Assembly (NCBI GenBank): GCA_002049455.2
Contig: KV918966.1
Span: 1-64,000, forward strand
Length of the DNA stretch: 64,000 bases
Direction of reading: 5' to 3'
DNA from: Porphyra umbilicalis
Taxonomy: Eukaryota; Rhodophyta; Bangiophyceae; Bangiales; Bangiaceae
Shown here in pieces: positions 10,101 to 20,376 of the stretch (positions are counted from its first letter, which is position 1; every line of letters begins with the position of its first letter). A model generated the notes under the pieces. It was given only the letters and a program-made list of their open reading frames with translations. It searched no databases and was not told where the DNA came from. The position numbers were made by a program, and so were the translations under genes.

Positions 10101-10436
10101 CGTCAGCTTTCACTAATTTGCCCAACGGATGCCATTCCAGTAGGGGAACCGTTGGAGGTTGGGGCTCAACGCGTCTTCTTTTAGTTGTGCGTCTTTGGGC
10201 ACTGTGTGGCGTTCGTTGAAGCCCTTCTCATCGTTGAAGAGCGTTGGGGAACCGTTGGGCAATGCCCCAACGGGAGCTGGAAACGCCCAACGGAAATGGC
10301 GTTCGTTGGGGCTCCGTTGATCCCCGTTGAGCTTCAACGGAGCCCAACGGTTTCGCGTTTAGTTGGAGGTTGGGCCCAACGGGCCGTCCGTTGAAGAACG
10401 GTTGGGCTTCGTTGGGAAACTTAGTCAAAGCTGACG
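10101..10436. mobile_element. 336-bp MITE with CGTCAGCTTT ends and repeated CCCAACGG motifs
   Basis: Ends are CGTCAGCTTTCACTAATTTG and, from the right, CGTCAGCTTTGACTAAGTTT, continuing to CCCAACG (24 of 27 match). AT flanks both sides (10099-10100, 10437-10438). The inner MITE's arm lacks this insert and reads straight through (GCCATGTCTC), which fixes the boundaries. More than a dozen CCCAACGG/CCGTTGGG motifs in both orientations fill the interior. No coding capacity. The superfamily is not clear from a 2-bp AT duplication. Confidence 0.8.
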
Positions 10437-10464
10437 ATGTCTCATTTTTGGGACACGCACAATA

Positions 10465-10958
10465 CGGAAAATAGGGGAGCCCGCGTATGCCATGTGACCT
10501 GTGTATTTAAATGATCAGCTGCAGACGATAAAATAATATCTAGAAACGTCCAGAATTGCTAAAGTAAGTACAATGAGTGGCCCTCAAATGTACTGAAAAA
10601 CAAAGGTCGTGCGCAAAAGCGCGCGACACTCCGACCCGGGTGGGAGGGAGGGAGGGCGGAAAAACAGCGGACGTGCGGATCCAGAGGAAGCAGGGGGTGA
10701 CGCGGGCGCGTCGCCCTTAAGCGGCTGCGAGGTCGGTCCGGACACCCCGCCCGTGTGGCTACGGGTGGGGGGGCTGCTCGGGGCCGCTGGGCGCCGCCGG
10801 AGACGGATCTCCGGTGGGATCCGATCCTCTCAGACAATCCCCGGTGGGAATTGGGAAGTAGCCCAATCCCCTGCACGTTGCTAATTTCTGCACCCCACCC
10901 CGCGTCAGTCGACGCCTGTGGTATAATAACCGTCGGACAAGACAATACGGAGGGGTTA
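10465..10958. other. Intergenic; short direct repeat
   Basis: No gene. CGGAAA plus AGGGGAGCCCGCGTATGCCA occurs at 10465-10492 and again at 10966-10990. AT-rich near 10500-10580, GC-rich after 10610. Confidence 0.4.
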
Positions 10959-12017
10959 CTACGGAAAGGAGGGGAGCCCGCGTATGCCAACAGATTGAGT
11001 ACACCCGCCGCCGGCCGAGGCACGACGGCGGGTGCAAAAAACCCGATCGAAACACAAAGGACCCTCGAGCGCGGCAGTGGGCAAGCCGTGGGCCGCGCAA
11101 GTTGAGACGCCAGGCCGCCACGGCGTGGGGGTGAGGGCGGTGGCCACCCGCCCCCGACAACCGAGCGAGCCGCGCGCCCCGCCGCGCCACCGCGTCAGAG
11201 CGCCGACGGCGGCGGGTGCTTGCCTAGGATGCGGCACTATCCTCCGGCAGGCAAGGGGACAGGCCAGACCCCCGGGGTGGCGGGGGGTCGGCGGCGCCGT
11301 CGGCCGCCCGCGCGAGGCCCGCCTCTTGGCGCGCCTCCCCTGGCGCGGCCGGTCCGCCGTGTTCTTGCCCTTGTTTCTGTCCTCCTTGTTGCCCTCGCCC
11401 TCCACCGCCCCCTTCACGATGGAGGCGGCGCGCCGCGCACCGTGCTGCCAGGCGGCGGTGCGAACGTGGCGGGTCGTCCAAACCTCCTCGAGGAAGTCCC
11501 ACCGGATATGACCGTTGCGGTCCCATCCCCCAAACGCCGAGCGGTGCAGCACCGCGGCGGCCGACTGATCGTAAGTGGCCAGGGTCAGCACCTTGTAGTT
11601 GGTGCTCACCAGCGTGAACAGCTGGTGCAAAGCCACCCGGGTGCGGCAGTCGAAGGACGAGACGGCCCGACCCGCCCGCTCGTCGGCGCACTCGCGCGAC
11701 CGCTGCCTGTTTTGCAGCTGCTGCAACCAGGCGGCAACGTTGTAGAGAAAGGACAGCTCCGCCGCCACCGTGTCGCCGAGACACGCGCCCACGCCCGCAA
11801 ATCGAGTGTCCCCAACCCCCTCAAAGGGAGCCGGGAAGGCCGAGTTGTCGGGCGGGAGCGAGAAGCAAGAGATGGCGGGCCTGGTGGCCCGCGCGGCGTG
11901 GATGGTCGCGGGGCGGAAGGCGTCCCGACGGGCGGCGTGTCGGCGCCAAGGCGACGACGGGCCCGTCGAGTCGTAGACCTCGAGGTGCTTGCCGACATCC
12001 GAGCCGACGCCGTCCAT
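10959..12017 (-). CDS. Unrecognised protein, possibly gag-like
   Basis: A frame of about 352 aa from ATG 12017. I do not recognise it. Residues roughly 20-200 look like a folded domain: mixed composition, helices such as AAELSFLYNVAAWLQQLQNR and WDFLEEVWTTRHVRTAAW, and few Pro/Gly. After that come a Lys/Arg/Asn-rich stretch (about 195-230) and an Arg/Pro/Ala-rich tail. Upstream in the same frame (12360-12300) a run TRFLLFFLLLLGVGLATA resembles a membrane segment without its own ATG. A helical domain then a basic tail would suit a retroelement gag, and it sits against a gypsy fragment, but no zinc knuckle or pol gene follows. A host gene is equally possible. Confidence 0.4.
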   Translation of the reverse strand: MDGVGSDVGKHLEVYDSTGPSSPWRRHAARRDAFRPATIHAARATRPAISCFSLPPDNSAFPAPFEGVGDTRFAGVGACLGDTVAAELSFLYNVAAWLQQLQNRQRSRECADERAGRAVSSFDCRTRVALHQLFTLVSTNYKVLTLATYDQSAAAVLHRSAFGGWDRNGHIRWDFLEEVWTTRHVRTAAWQHGARRAASIVKGAVEGEGNKEDRNKGKNTADRPRQGRRAKRRASRGRPTAPPTPRHPGGLACPLACRRIVPHPRQAPAAVGALTRWRGGARGSLGCRGRVATALTPTPWRPGVSTCAAHGLPTAALEGPLCFDRVFCTRRRASAGGGCTQSVGIRGLPSFP

Positions 12018-12507
12018 GGCCGTCGCGACCGTGCTCGCGCTGGCGTGCCCCCCACGACCGTCGGCCGTCACGCCGTGGTCGGGGAGTGGGGATGGCCGGT
12101 GGGGTGGGCGCCCGCCCCCGGCGTCGGCGACGCCGCCAACGCCGTCCTCGTGACCGCGGCCCGTGTCGCACTGGCCCCTAGCTGAGCCAGAACCGAAATA
12201 CGCTACGACGACAAGGCTGCCACCCGGTCCAACACCCGCGCCCGAAACAGCACCGAACGAGGCCACGGAGGCCGTAGGGTGGGAAGGGGGGGGGTTCGGG
12301 GGGGGGATAACGAGCGAGGGCGACGCGGTCGCCAAGCCCACACCAAGGAGCAGGAGAAAGAACAGGAGGAAACGGGTGGGGGTGATCGCCCCAGTTGTAA
12401 CCGTAGCCTGAACGGCCGGCGCGGCGAGACAAAAGTCAAAGAAGCCGCTCCCCAAATGGGGTTTAGATGCCGAGAGCGACACAATTTTCGATCCAAACAG
12501 CAAATAA
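12018..12507. other. Junction region between the unrecognised gene and the gypsy fragment
   Basis: The minus frame stays open through here, but its content changes at about 12508 from gypsy integrase to unrelated sequence. That marks the break point of the gypsy copy. Nothing else is recognised. Confidence 0.4.
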
Positions 12508-14518
12508 TTTGGTATAACCAGTTGGTTGCTGTAAGGCGTCCGGCGATACAGAGCGTGATGCTCATTGCGAAGGAAGGCCTTTGCCATTCGGCGCTCCACA
12601 CGTTTGGACATTTCGACACAGTAGTCGTCCGCTTGTTGGACTTCGACAACATCGTCGAACTCCACCTGTTCGGGTGTGTCGGTACCCTTGTATCTCCCCA
12701 TCAGCAAGCCGTTGGCCGTCTCGGACAATGCAATACAAGGGATATCATCCGGGATATATTCTTTCGGCGCCATCGTGGAGGCGCGCGACAGGAAGTCGGG
12801 CAAGTGGTGCGATGCACCTGGGTTACATACCATGTATAAGTTTTATTCGAAGAGGCGAAGTTGCCACCGCATAAAGCGCCCACTTGAGTCGGTTGTGCTG
12901 TAGATCCAGCTGAGGGCTTGGCGATCCGTTCGGATGAGGAACCGTTGCCCACCGAGGAAGTGCTTCAGTTTGAAGACGGCGCAAACAACCTCAAGGTCTT
13001 CGCGTTCCGTGGTTGAGTAGTTCTGCTCTACAGCAGCGGGTCTTCGGCTCAAGTATCCGAGAGGGTGAAGCAGTTCACCCGAATTCTCCTGGAGGCGGGT
13101 ACATCCGACTTGGTCGGCGCATACGTCTACGTCAACGACGACCTTCCAGTTGGTCTTCGGCAACGCCAGTACGGATGGGCACAACAGTGCCATACGCAGG
13201 TCCTAAAATGCAGCGACGGCTGCGTCAGTAGGTGTTCGTACATCCGGTGGAATCTCGGCCCTTGTCACGGCGTTCAGGGGCTTCGCTCGTTTGGCGAAAT
13301 CATTGACAAAACGTCGATAGACGTTGCATATACCCATGAAGCTTTTCAGCTGGGCTTTTGTCGTGGGGAACTTTGCATGCTTCAGATCATCAACGTTCTT
13401 GTTATGCACGTGCATTTTCCCTGGGCGGACAATGTGTCCAAGGTGCTTGACTTTTCAAAGAAATATGGGCCCATTTCAAAGTTCAGGGTAACCCCGGCTT
13501 TGCGAAGGCGGTGCAGAACTATGTCAACGTCCTTGACGTGTTGTTCCGCGTTCGCAGATAAGATAATGACAATGTTCAAGTAGACCAGGCATATCTGCCA
13601 CTTAGAAGCCGATAGGATGACATCCAAAGCTCGCTGGAAGGTTGTAGGGTCACTTGTCAAGCCAAATGGCATGGATAACCGGTGGAACGTACCACAGTGC
13701 GTCGTGAACGCCGTCTTCTCTTCATCTTCTTTGCGCAGTGGCACCTGCAAATACCCCGCGGTGTAGTCGAGAGACGTGAATACTTGAGCGCCTCCGAAGG
13801 AGTCAAGGCCGTCCTCCATTCGAGGCAAAGGATAAGCATCCTATTTGATGATGTTTCTCAGCCGACCATAGTCGACACAGAATCGAGCTTTTCCATTCTT
13901 TTTCGGCACAATGACCACGGGACTTGCCCAAGCTCTGAGGCTAGGTGCGATGCCGTTGAGCTTTAACATGTAATTGATCTGGTCCGAGATGATTTGCCGT
14001 TTGAGCGGCCCGGTTCGGTAGGGATGTGGCCATATGGGCAGAGCGTCCGGGGGAGTTACAATGGCGTGTTACGTTGCACGGATGACGCCCTGGGATCTTT
14101 CCAAGCTAGACGAATGTGTCTTGAGCATGTCGCGGATCTGCTTGTGCAGGTACTCGGGAGCTTTACTGAGGTCGAGGTCCTCCAGTGGGCCACGACTAGT
14201 GCCGGTCGATGAAGTATCGGTTCCATCCTTTGGACTCTCGTCATCCAGGACTGCGGATAACATCGGTCCTTGGTAGGGTTCCGCGAACCCCAGGGTGGAT
14301 TTCGTACGAAAGATGAATTGGTCCTTGCCAAAGTTGCATAACTTGACCAAGAAAGGCTCGTCGGGCTTGACGATGGCAAGGCCGCGGGAAGCCTCCATTG
14401 ACTTGTGTCGGCATATACGAGCGTTCGGTGTGATTGTTACTATGTCGGGGGTGTCACATGTTGCAATGATCCACTCCTCCTGGCGTCCTTTGACACGCAC
14501 ATACTTACAGGCTCGCAC
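12508..14518 (-). pseudogene. Gypsy A pol fragment: RT, RNase H and integrase start
   Basis: Consecutive minus-strand pieces at 14518-14069, 13828-13382, 13415-13203, 13193-12843 and 12833-12508 together cover the linker before RT, the palm domain, RNase H and the segment before the integrase zinc finger. Frames shift between pieces. The catalytic FLDD box of the sister copy reads YLNI here, so both aspartates are gone. RNase H keeps VDVDVCADQVGC but has LQENSG for LQEEPG. The last piece ends at QLVIP; the sister goes on into the HHCC finger. Confidence 0.85.
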
Positions 14519-14566
14519 CCTGGCGGGTTTATCCTGCCAGTGGCGGTCCCAGGCACTGTCGTTTAG

Positions 14567-15025
14567 TCAATCTCCTATCGGCGTTCGCCGAGGTAGCTCC
14601 GTCGTGTAACGCACGTGTTCCTGCCAGACGATCTTGCGCAAACGCGGCAAGATCGCCTCAATGTTTTGTGCAATGAACTCTGTGCCAAGGATGCACGGGA
14701 CTGACAAATTGTCGGAAGCAAGGAAGCGGTTAAAGAGACGCACACCTCCGGTGTCGACATACAAATGTATGGCATACTTAGTGACGAGACGGTTGTTGTT
14801 GGCGTCTCGGATACGCAGGAACGTGGTCAACTTCTCGGTACAAGCCATCCAATTCGTAGGGAGAACTTTAGTGCGTACTATGTTCACCCCGGCGCCTGTG
14901 TCTAAGACAGGGCGGCAGCTCCGCATTACGCGCAGGCATGGGCCTAGCGTAGAGGCGATCTCGTAGTGCCATAAGGCACGGTGCAACAACCTTGTCACCG
15001 TGCGCTTTCGCGTCTCGCCGGGCAA
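14567..15025 (-). pseudogene. Gypsy A retropepsin-like protease fragment
   Basis: An aspartyl protease of about 150 aa with the active site VLDTGAGVNIVR and the later flap/hydrophobic motif CILGTEFI. It would cut the gag-pol polyprotein. It lies just upstream (minus strand) of the RT fragments, the normal gypsy order. The frame itself is open but disconnected from gag by the inserted solo LTR and from RT by a frameshift. Confidence 0.7.
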
Positions 15026-15071
15026 CCCTCAGTCGGGCACCCGGCCGAGGCGTTTCTCGAGTACTCGACGG

Positions 15072-15839
15072 TGTGGGGGAAACCCCCTCTCCTCAGATGA
15101 CGCGATCCCCCCGGTATGAGCCGGGGGAGGGGCGGCGAGCACACACGCAATGCCCCTAGAGGGAGCGGTGTGCGGTGCCCCTTCGCGGCGCCTGCCAGGT
15201 GGGGCTTAGGGCCGCCCCCGAGGCTTACATGCCCCTCCCCCAGAGGCCGAGTGGAGCAGGGCCTGACGCGGACGAGGGGCCACGTGACCCCTCGATCCGG
15301 GGCCCCTAGAGGGGCCTGGAAGCTTGTGGAATCTCCTTTGTCCGGGGAAGAGCCCGAGGCCGAGATTAGATCTCGGCCACTGTCGTTATCCCACGAGGAC
15401 TTCGATCGGTGACTTGGAAATAGGGGGATAAGTCCCTAGTGATGTACTGGGCAATTTCAGTCCAAGCTGGATTAAATTCAGGGACCGTATCTCTCTTCCA
15501 GTGGAAGGGGGTCCCTTGATCCGTGGCAGGGGCCACCAGGACCCCGCATGAGGGACCGTGGCCCGCCGAGCCCCGGCCCCCCTACGTCCGTCTCTTCCTT
15601 GGTCGGGATGGTGCACGTCCTGCGTCTTGTTTCTGAGGGTATATAAGTGTATGCTCTGGGGTCATCGTGCGTACTCGAATAAATCAGCGTTGCGTTTGCG
15701 TTAGTTCCGGCGTTCTAGTGCGCTCCGCGCCCTGTGAGCCAGGCGTTTGTGTTCTTTCTCCTTTGTGTCGCTCCACATCCTGTGCTGGGTTCTCTGACGG
15801 GGTCCTGCCCCGTTGGCTTTGCGGGCAGAAACCACTGCA
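15072..15839 (+). mobile_element. Solo LTR of another retrotransposon, target duplication GACGG
   Basis: The 768-bp segment begins TGTGGGGGAAACCCCC and ends ACCACTGCA, with the 5-bp GACGG on both sides (15067-15071 and 15840-15844). A TATATAAG box at 15640-15647 and an AATAAA signal at 15678-15683 give the + orientation. No internal sequence or second LTR is present, so it is the recombination product of a full element. It splits gypsy A between gag and protease. No other copy is seen in the window. Confidence 0.8.
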
Positions 15840-15859
15840 GACGGCTTCGGCCGGATGTT

Positions 15860-17415
15860 CGGTCGCGTCGTCCTCGGTATCACCGTCTGCCATGGCGTGA
15901 GCGCCGACAGGCGTTTGGCGACGTTCGCGGGGCGATACGGCTCGGCACACCGTGCAGCGAAGTGCCCCGGCTTGCTACAGTTGTAAAAATGTCGGCCTGG
16001 TTGGCTTGCGGGGCAGCGGCCCGAGGGGGCGGCCGCGTGCGTACCGGTGAGAACGGTCGCTCCCTCGTCATCGTCTGGTCCTGCGTGGCGTAAGTGACTT
16101 TGATCGCCGTTGGGCGGGTCATCTTGAGTTGCAAGCGCAGCTTTTTGGTGCCGTCTTAGTACAGCTGGTCGGTGGCAACCGTCTCTGATAAAGTTCTATC
16201 CGGGAACTGGTCATTCAAGACCCGAACGTGCGCTTGCACCAGGTCGTAAAAGCCCATAATGAAGACGTCATCAACGTCTTGGATGTTGCACAAACCGACA
16301 CGCAGATTGCACTGAGTGTCCACACGGTGACCAAAGGCGGTGGGCGCCTCGATGTCTTGTTGCTTCATCGTCATGATGTCTTAGTAGGCGTTAGCCATTG
16401 TTGCGTGTGTCGCGTACTTCGAAAGGAGCCAGCTAAAGGCATGCCCGTATGTACGGATGGTGTAACGCTTATGTCCGAGGGTGCTGTTTAGCGCACCGGA
16501 GAATTCCGTCTTGGCAGTGCCGGCTTGTCGGAAGACCATGAGCGGAAGAGCCTAAAAGTGACTCAGTCCAGCCGCGTCGCACGCGCGGCGGAATGTGGTT
16601 AATAACCTGAAGATTCCCAGAGGTAAAGCTCCCGTGAACGGCTGTTGCCCGTGGAATGCTCCGTCCAAACGTTTGTTGAGACGGTGAGACCGTTGTGCCT
16701 CTTTAGGCAAGTACGTCAGTTGACGTCGAAGGAGGAAATCAGTCCTACAGTCGAGGAGGGTCTTGAAGCGGCTGTTAGCCGGGTGGATCAGCTCGATCTT
16801 GTCGGCTTTTTCAAGACGCTCCTTTCATTTGGCAGGGGGCGCTGAGCGCGTGCGCCCTGTTGCGTACGACTCGCCTGAGCTGTCGCTCGGCAAGAACCCA
16901 CTTGGGGGCGACGGCGGGCCTGGTGGCCCTTGGCCATCATCCGAGGAGGACGTCTTCATCGCGTTGGAGTTGTTGTCGTCAGACGACGTCGGGTTCGACC
17001 CAGAGGCAGAATCATTGGAAGATGAGGAGGGCACGGCGTTAGCCGTATCATCCTTGCGGACGGACTTGCTTCTCGTCACCTTTCCCTTCTTCTTGACGGT
17101 CCTGGTCTTGTCGGCCGACTGACGGCGAGACTTACCCACCTGGCGTTTGTCCTCATGGGAGTCGACCTTGCGCAGGGTCTCGACGTCGCCGACCAACTTG
17201 TCTTTGGCTCGCGCGAGAGACTCGTTTGTCTGTTCTTGGACCGTCAGGCGTCGTTGAAGTGCTTCAACGGCCGCCTTCAGATTCTCCACCACCTGCAAGT
17301 GCTCGGAGGCAGCTTGATCCACAGGGATGGGAGGAGTAGGAGCACCGGCCGTTGGGGCGTCGGAGGCGGCAGGGTTGCCATGTCCCTCACCCGGCGGCCG
17401 GTACCTAGCTGGCAA
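15860..17415 (-). pseudogene. Gypsy A gag remnant
   Basis: The N-terminal piece (17415-16825) has a predicted coiled coil (VVENLKAAVEALQRRLTVQE) followed by a Lys/Arg block and a long Ser/Asp-rich segment. Capsid-like pieces lie at 16374-16156 (CNIQDVDDVFIMGFYDLV). Further on, minus frame near 15975-15935 reads HFYNCSKPGHFAARC, a CCHC zinc knuckle in which the first Cys is Phe. Stops and frameshifts separate the pieces. Gag would form the particle shell. Confidence 0.65.
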
Positions 17416-17671
17416 TTTCCCAACTGTACCGCGCCGATTGCCGCCGGTTCCAGTAGCAGACGTTCTGGGACCAGAACAAAGTGTTCCGACATGGCAAACG
17501 CCCTGCGCGCCAGTCGAAGATCACAATCGTGGTGCCCCCGGCACCACGCCCACAAGATGATGGCAAACGCCCCGCGCGCGAAGCGACCGTATCGACACCT
17601 TCACGATGTCACGAGGCAGCGAGATAGTTCTCGGGAACATCGCGCCGCGAGGAACGATGAAGGCGAGGGTA

Positions 17672-17689
17672 TCCCCTGCTGCTCCACCA
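17672..17689 (-). other. Gypsy A primer-binding site
   Basis: Two bases after the 5' LTR the minus strand reads TGGTGGAGCAGCAGGGGA. The leading TGG (pairing with tRNA CCA) and the 2-nt gap are typical of gypsy elements. The tRNA is not identified. Confidence 0.6.
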
Positions 17690-17691
17690 AA

Positions 17692-18082
17692 TGTGGTATT
17701 AATAACGTTGGATCAATTACCAGTGTTTTGGAGCCGACCGTAGCCAAGCAATCAGTCGAATTCGATCGCCGTGGAGGCGAGGAAGAAGGACCCTTTGTTG
17801 AAGAGCATCCGATGGGGAGCCGGGTGGTGCCCACGACGGCGACCCCGGGCCCATGGTGGTTCAGTACAAACGACGGCACTGGTCGATCGACCTTCCGATC
17901 ACAAACGATCGTAGTGAGCGCCAGCTTACAGAGAGGACAGGCAAGCAAAGAAAGAAAAAAGAACAATACAGAAGTAACCCCCCAAAGAGCATGCCACAGG
18001 CCAAGTCACACAGTACGTGGGTTTTGGCCACTCAAGCGGGCTATCAGTGGCAATTGCCAATTGCGGGCGAATATAAGCTACA
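17692..18082 (-). repeat. Gypsy A 5' LTR
   Basis: About 391 bp, minus-strand ends TGTAGCTTATATTC...ACCACA. A second copy with many differences (roughly 85% similar by eye) lies at 26642-27035. Placement between gag/PBS and unrelated DNA supports the LTR call. No target duplication can be read because the 3' end of the element is lost. Confidence 0.75.
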
Positions 18083-18513
18083 CACACGCCTTCAGATCCC
18101 TGAGGACATGAATGCAGACTGCCACGTCTGAAATGGAGAGCAAGTCCCGTGATCAAAGTATAAGTGTGCATTCCTCCAGTTTGAGAGCACCCTGTCCGAA
18201 AGGCCAGGGAACTCGGTTGACCCCGGTTGGCAACGCTGCGTGCACGTTCGACATTGATACCCGCCGAGAACTCGCCAACGGCGAATTTGAGACACGCTTC
18301 TGCAACGTGTGCCCAATATGGCGTTGGCCCGACATTGGTGGGAATGCTCTCAGACATGGGGGGGCCGACCCAAAATCGCGCGTGGCGGCGGATGTCTATC
18401 CCAGGCACTTGCTTGCAATACCCTGACCTTCAGGGCGGTGGCGCGCTCGGCGACGCATCGACACCGGGCACGCCGGCCGGCTCTATGGCCGCGAGCGCGC
18501 ACGGGGGCACGTA
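18083..18513. other. No gene
   Basis: Mixed-composition spacer between a gypsy LTR and a pogo-like element. AGTTTGAGAGCACCC at 18178 recurs at 20597, on the other side of the pogo element. Nothing else seen. Confidence 0.4.
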
Positions 18514-20376
18514 GAGGCATTATTCAGTTATATCCACTGCCATTTATTTACACTGTCAGGAGCGACTTATGCGAGCATCTGCCGACTTGCGGATGCGCAG
18601 CAATCGTACGAAACCAGTACAGTCATTGTGCGCTTGTAAAGCAGGGTGGAGCACTTTGTAGCCCACGTGAGAATTTACAGCTGATTGGACAATCTGTTCC
18701 GAAACGACAACCACCCGAGGTGCTCATGACGCTCGATCGTGAATTTGAATCATAGACGGTACAATGAGACACGGAAGGGCGTGGCAAGACTTGTGCCCCG
18801 GCCTTCACGAGGTGTTCCTGGGGGGGTAGGCAGGCAAATTTTGACAGACTTGAGGCAGCGGATTACTCGATCGCAGATCAGCTGTGAATCATCACTTCAA
18901 GTGCCATCAAGTACCGTGGGCCCCGCACCGGAGCGATCGAGTTGCGCTCAGTTATAAAGCAGGATACCTTATAAGCGGGAAACATATAAATGCGCAATGA
19001 CTGTACCCCAACATGGACAAAAGAGTGCGACTGGCACGATTTACAAGGATCTCGGCGAAAAAAGAATCCAATATTTGATTGACTTTGCACTAAACGTGAT
19101 CACACTCACATGCCTCCCACCCCAACTCTACGCTATCGCTCCTCATCATCCCTCCCAGCCAAGACCATGTGAACCGTCTGGTCAATGGCCTCAACATCAG
19201 TCTCTGCCGTCAGCCAGCGCCGCACCGCCAGGACCTGTTCCTGGCCACTGAGGCCGTCAAACTCATGCTCCAGGGACGTATCGGCCATCATGGCCACCAA
19301 GTGGGACACATCCATGTGAGCCGGCTCGGCCACAACTTGGATGTCGCCCAGCTGGAGCCTCAGACGAGCAACTGCTTCAGTGGGCAGGCAATCCGCCTTC
19401 AACCAGCAGCGCACGATCTGGTCCCCAAGATTCTCATCCCACTCCTCGACAATGAACTTGGCCGCATCTCGCAGGTGAGCTTGGCCCTCCTCGTCGAGGC
19501 CCCCACCGCGTGCAAATCGAGGGTCCGCGGCTCCATTGTAAAGAAGGGAGTCCAAGTTGCTGAAAACGCGGTAAAGGAGCCGCTTTTTGCACCGGTTCTT
19601 CAGGAGCACGATGATGCCGGCTTCCAGCGGCTGGTACACAGCGGTCGTGTTCGGGGGCAGCTCGATGATAGTGACCTGCGGGTGCGAGATGGAGCTATGG
19701 CAGCAAAGGTTGTCCATAATCAAGTAGACATGATGCGCGGTGCGCGCTTGAGCGGCCGGAACGAACACCTCTTCGAACCAGCGCTTGAACACAGAAGCGT
19801 CAGTCCAAGGAGACTTCTGGGAGAAGTACGGCAGCGGGCTCGCGCTGCCCTCGCCTTGGAAGCACATCGGCTGAGATGCCTTGCCAATCATCGTGACCGG
19901 CCCCTTGTGGGTACCCGTCGCGTTGCAGCAGAGAGTCCAGGTGACACGGTCCTTGCTCTTCATCGCCTTCGAGCCACGTGCAGTGCGGCGGTCCTCGAAG
20001 GGCACGTATGAACGCGACGGTAGCCCCCGGTAGAGCAAACCGGTCTCGTTGACGTTGTAGATCAGGTCGACATCAACACCCTCAAGCTGCTGGCGGATGG
20101 CTGCCATGCGCTCAGCCGCCTCCTCCACTTTCGCCGAAGTGCCGCTGCCATGCAGAGCAACGCTCAAAAGGCCATGACGGGATGCAACCGGCAGGGGTTG
20201 TATACTGATCCGTGGAGTTCAAGTAAATCGTTTTGTGTTAAATCAAGTACAAAAACCGGGTGGCAAATGCGTTTTAATTTCACATTCCTCGATCTCTCGG
20301 GCTCTGTAGTGCCTCCGTGGTCCCGGTTATATCCACTGTGGATATAACAGGAACGGATATAACTGAATAATGACTG
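18514..20376 (-). mobile_element. pogo/Tigger-type DNA transposon, TA target duplication
   Basis: Terminal inverted repeats read (G/C)AG(G/T)CATTATTCAGTTAT from each end and continue to ATCC. TA flanks at 18512-18513 and 20377-20378. The right end starts CAG on its outer edge, as in pogo/Tigger elements. It encloses a DDE_1-type transposase fragment on the minus strand and a 23-bp palindrome (20326-20348, GTTATATCCAC-T-GTGGATATAAC) inside the right end. Only about 210 bp separate the catalytic domain from the right end, so the DNA-binding part of the gene is missing. Confidence 0.8.
19133..20167 (-). pseudogene. pogo/Tigger-like transposase, catalytic domain only
   Basis: About 344 codons of a DDE_1 superfamily endonuclease (pogo/Tigger/jerky group). 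The expected first acidic motif, normally D-E-T, reads YNVNETGLLYRG: Asn40 (AAC, 20048-20050) stands where Asp is expected. The second acid is seen in VYLIMDNLCCH and the third position in AVYQPLEAGII. The C-terminal helical region with WDENLGDQIVRCWLKADCLP is present. The N-terminal CENP-B/HTH DNA-binding region of the family (about 150 aa) is absent and no ATG begins the frame. So it is truncated and probably catalytically dead, though the frame has no internal stop. The ORF might be a recent decay product or kept for another use. Confidence 0.8.

Larger units (their letters stand above)
8946..10462. mobile_element. MITE (outer copy) with TA target duplication, interrupted twice
   Basis: Ends are terminal inverted repeats of the form T(G/T)GTGCGTGTCNCAAAAATGAG, the left at 8946, the right ending at 10462, each flanked by TA (8944-8945 and 10463-10464). 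Internal arm A (8970-9177) and arm B' (9808-10462) are the two halves of one element. An inverted copy of the same element occupies 9178-9805, and a different MITE occupies 10101-10436. The TA duplication and TIR style suit Tc1/mariner/pogo mobilisation; no coding capacity is seen. A short uninserted copy of the target (GGGTTACTACGGAAA) is present at 10957-10971. Confidence 0.8.
12508..18082 (-). mobile_element. Decayed Ty3/gypsy retrotransposon A, 5' part (LTR to start of integrase)
   Basis: On the minus strand the order is 5' LTR (18082-17692), PBS, gag, [solo LTR inserted], protease, RT, RNase H and the first residues of the integrase region, then a sharp break at about 12508. Protein fragments match the second copy at 30.1-34.1 kb closely. 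Many frameshifts and lost catalytic residues show it is dead. It lacks most of the integrase, the chromodomain and the 3' LTR. Confidence 0.85.
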
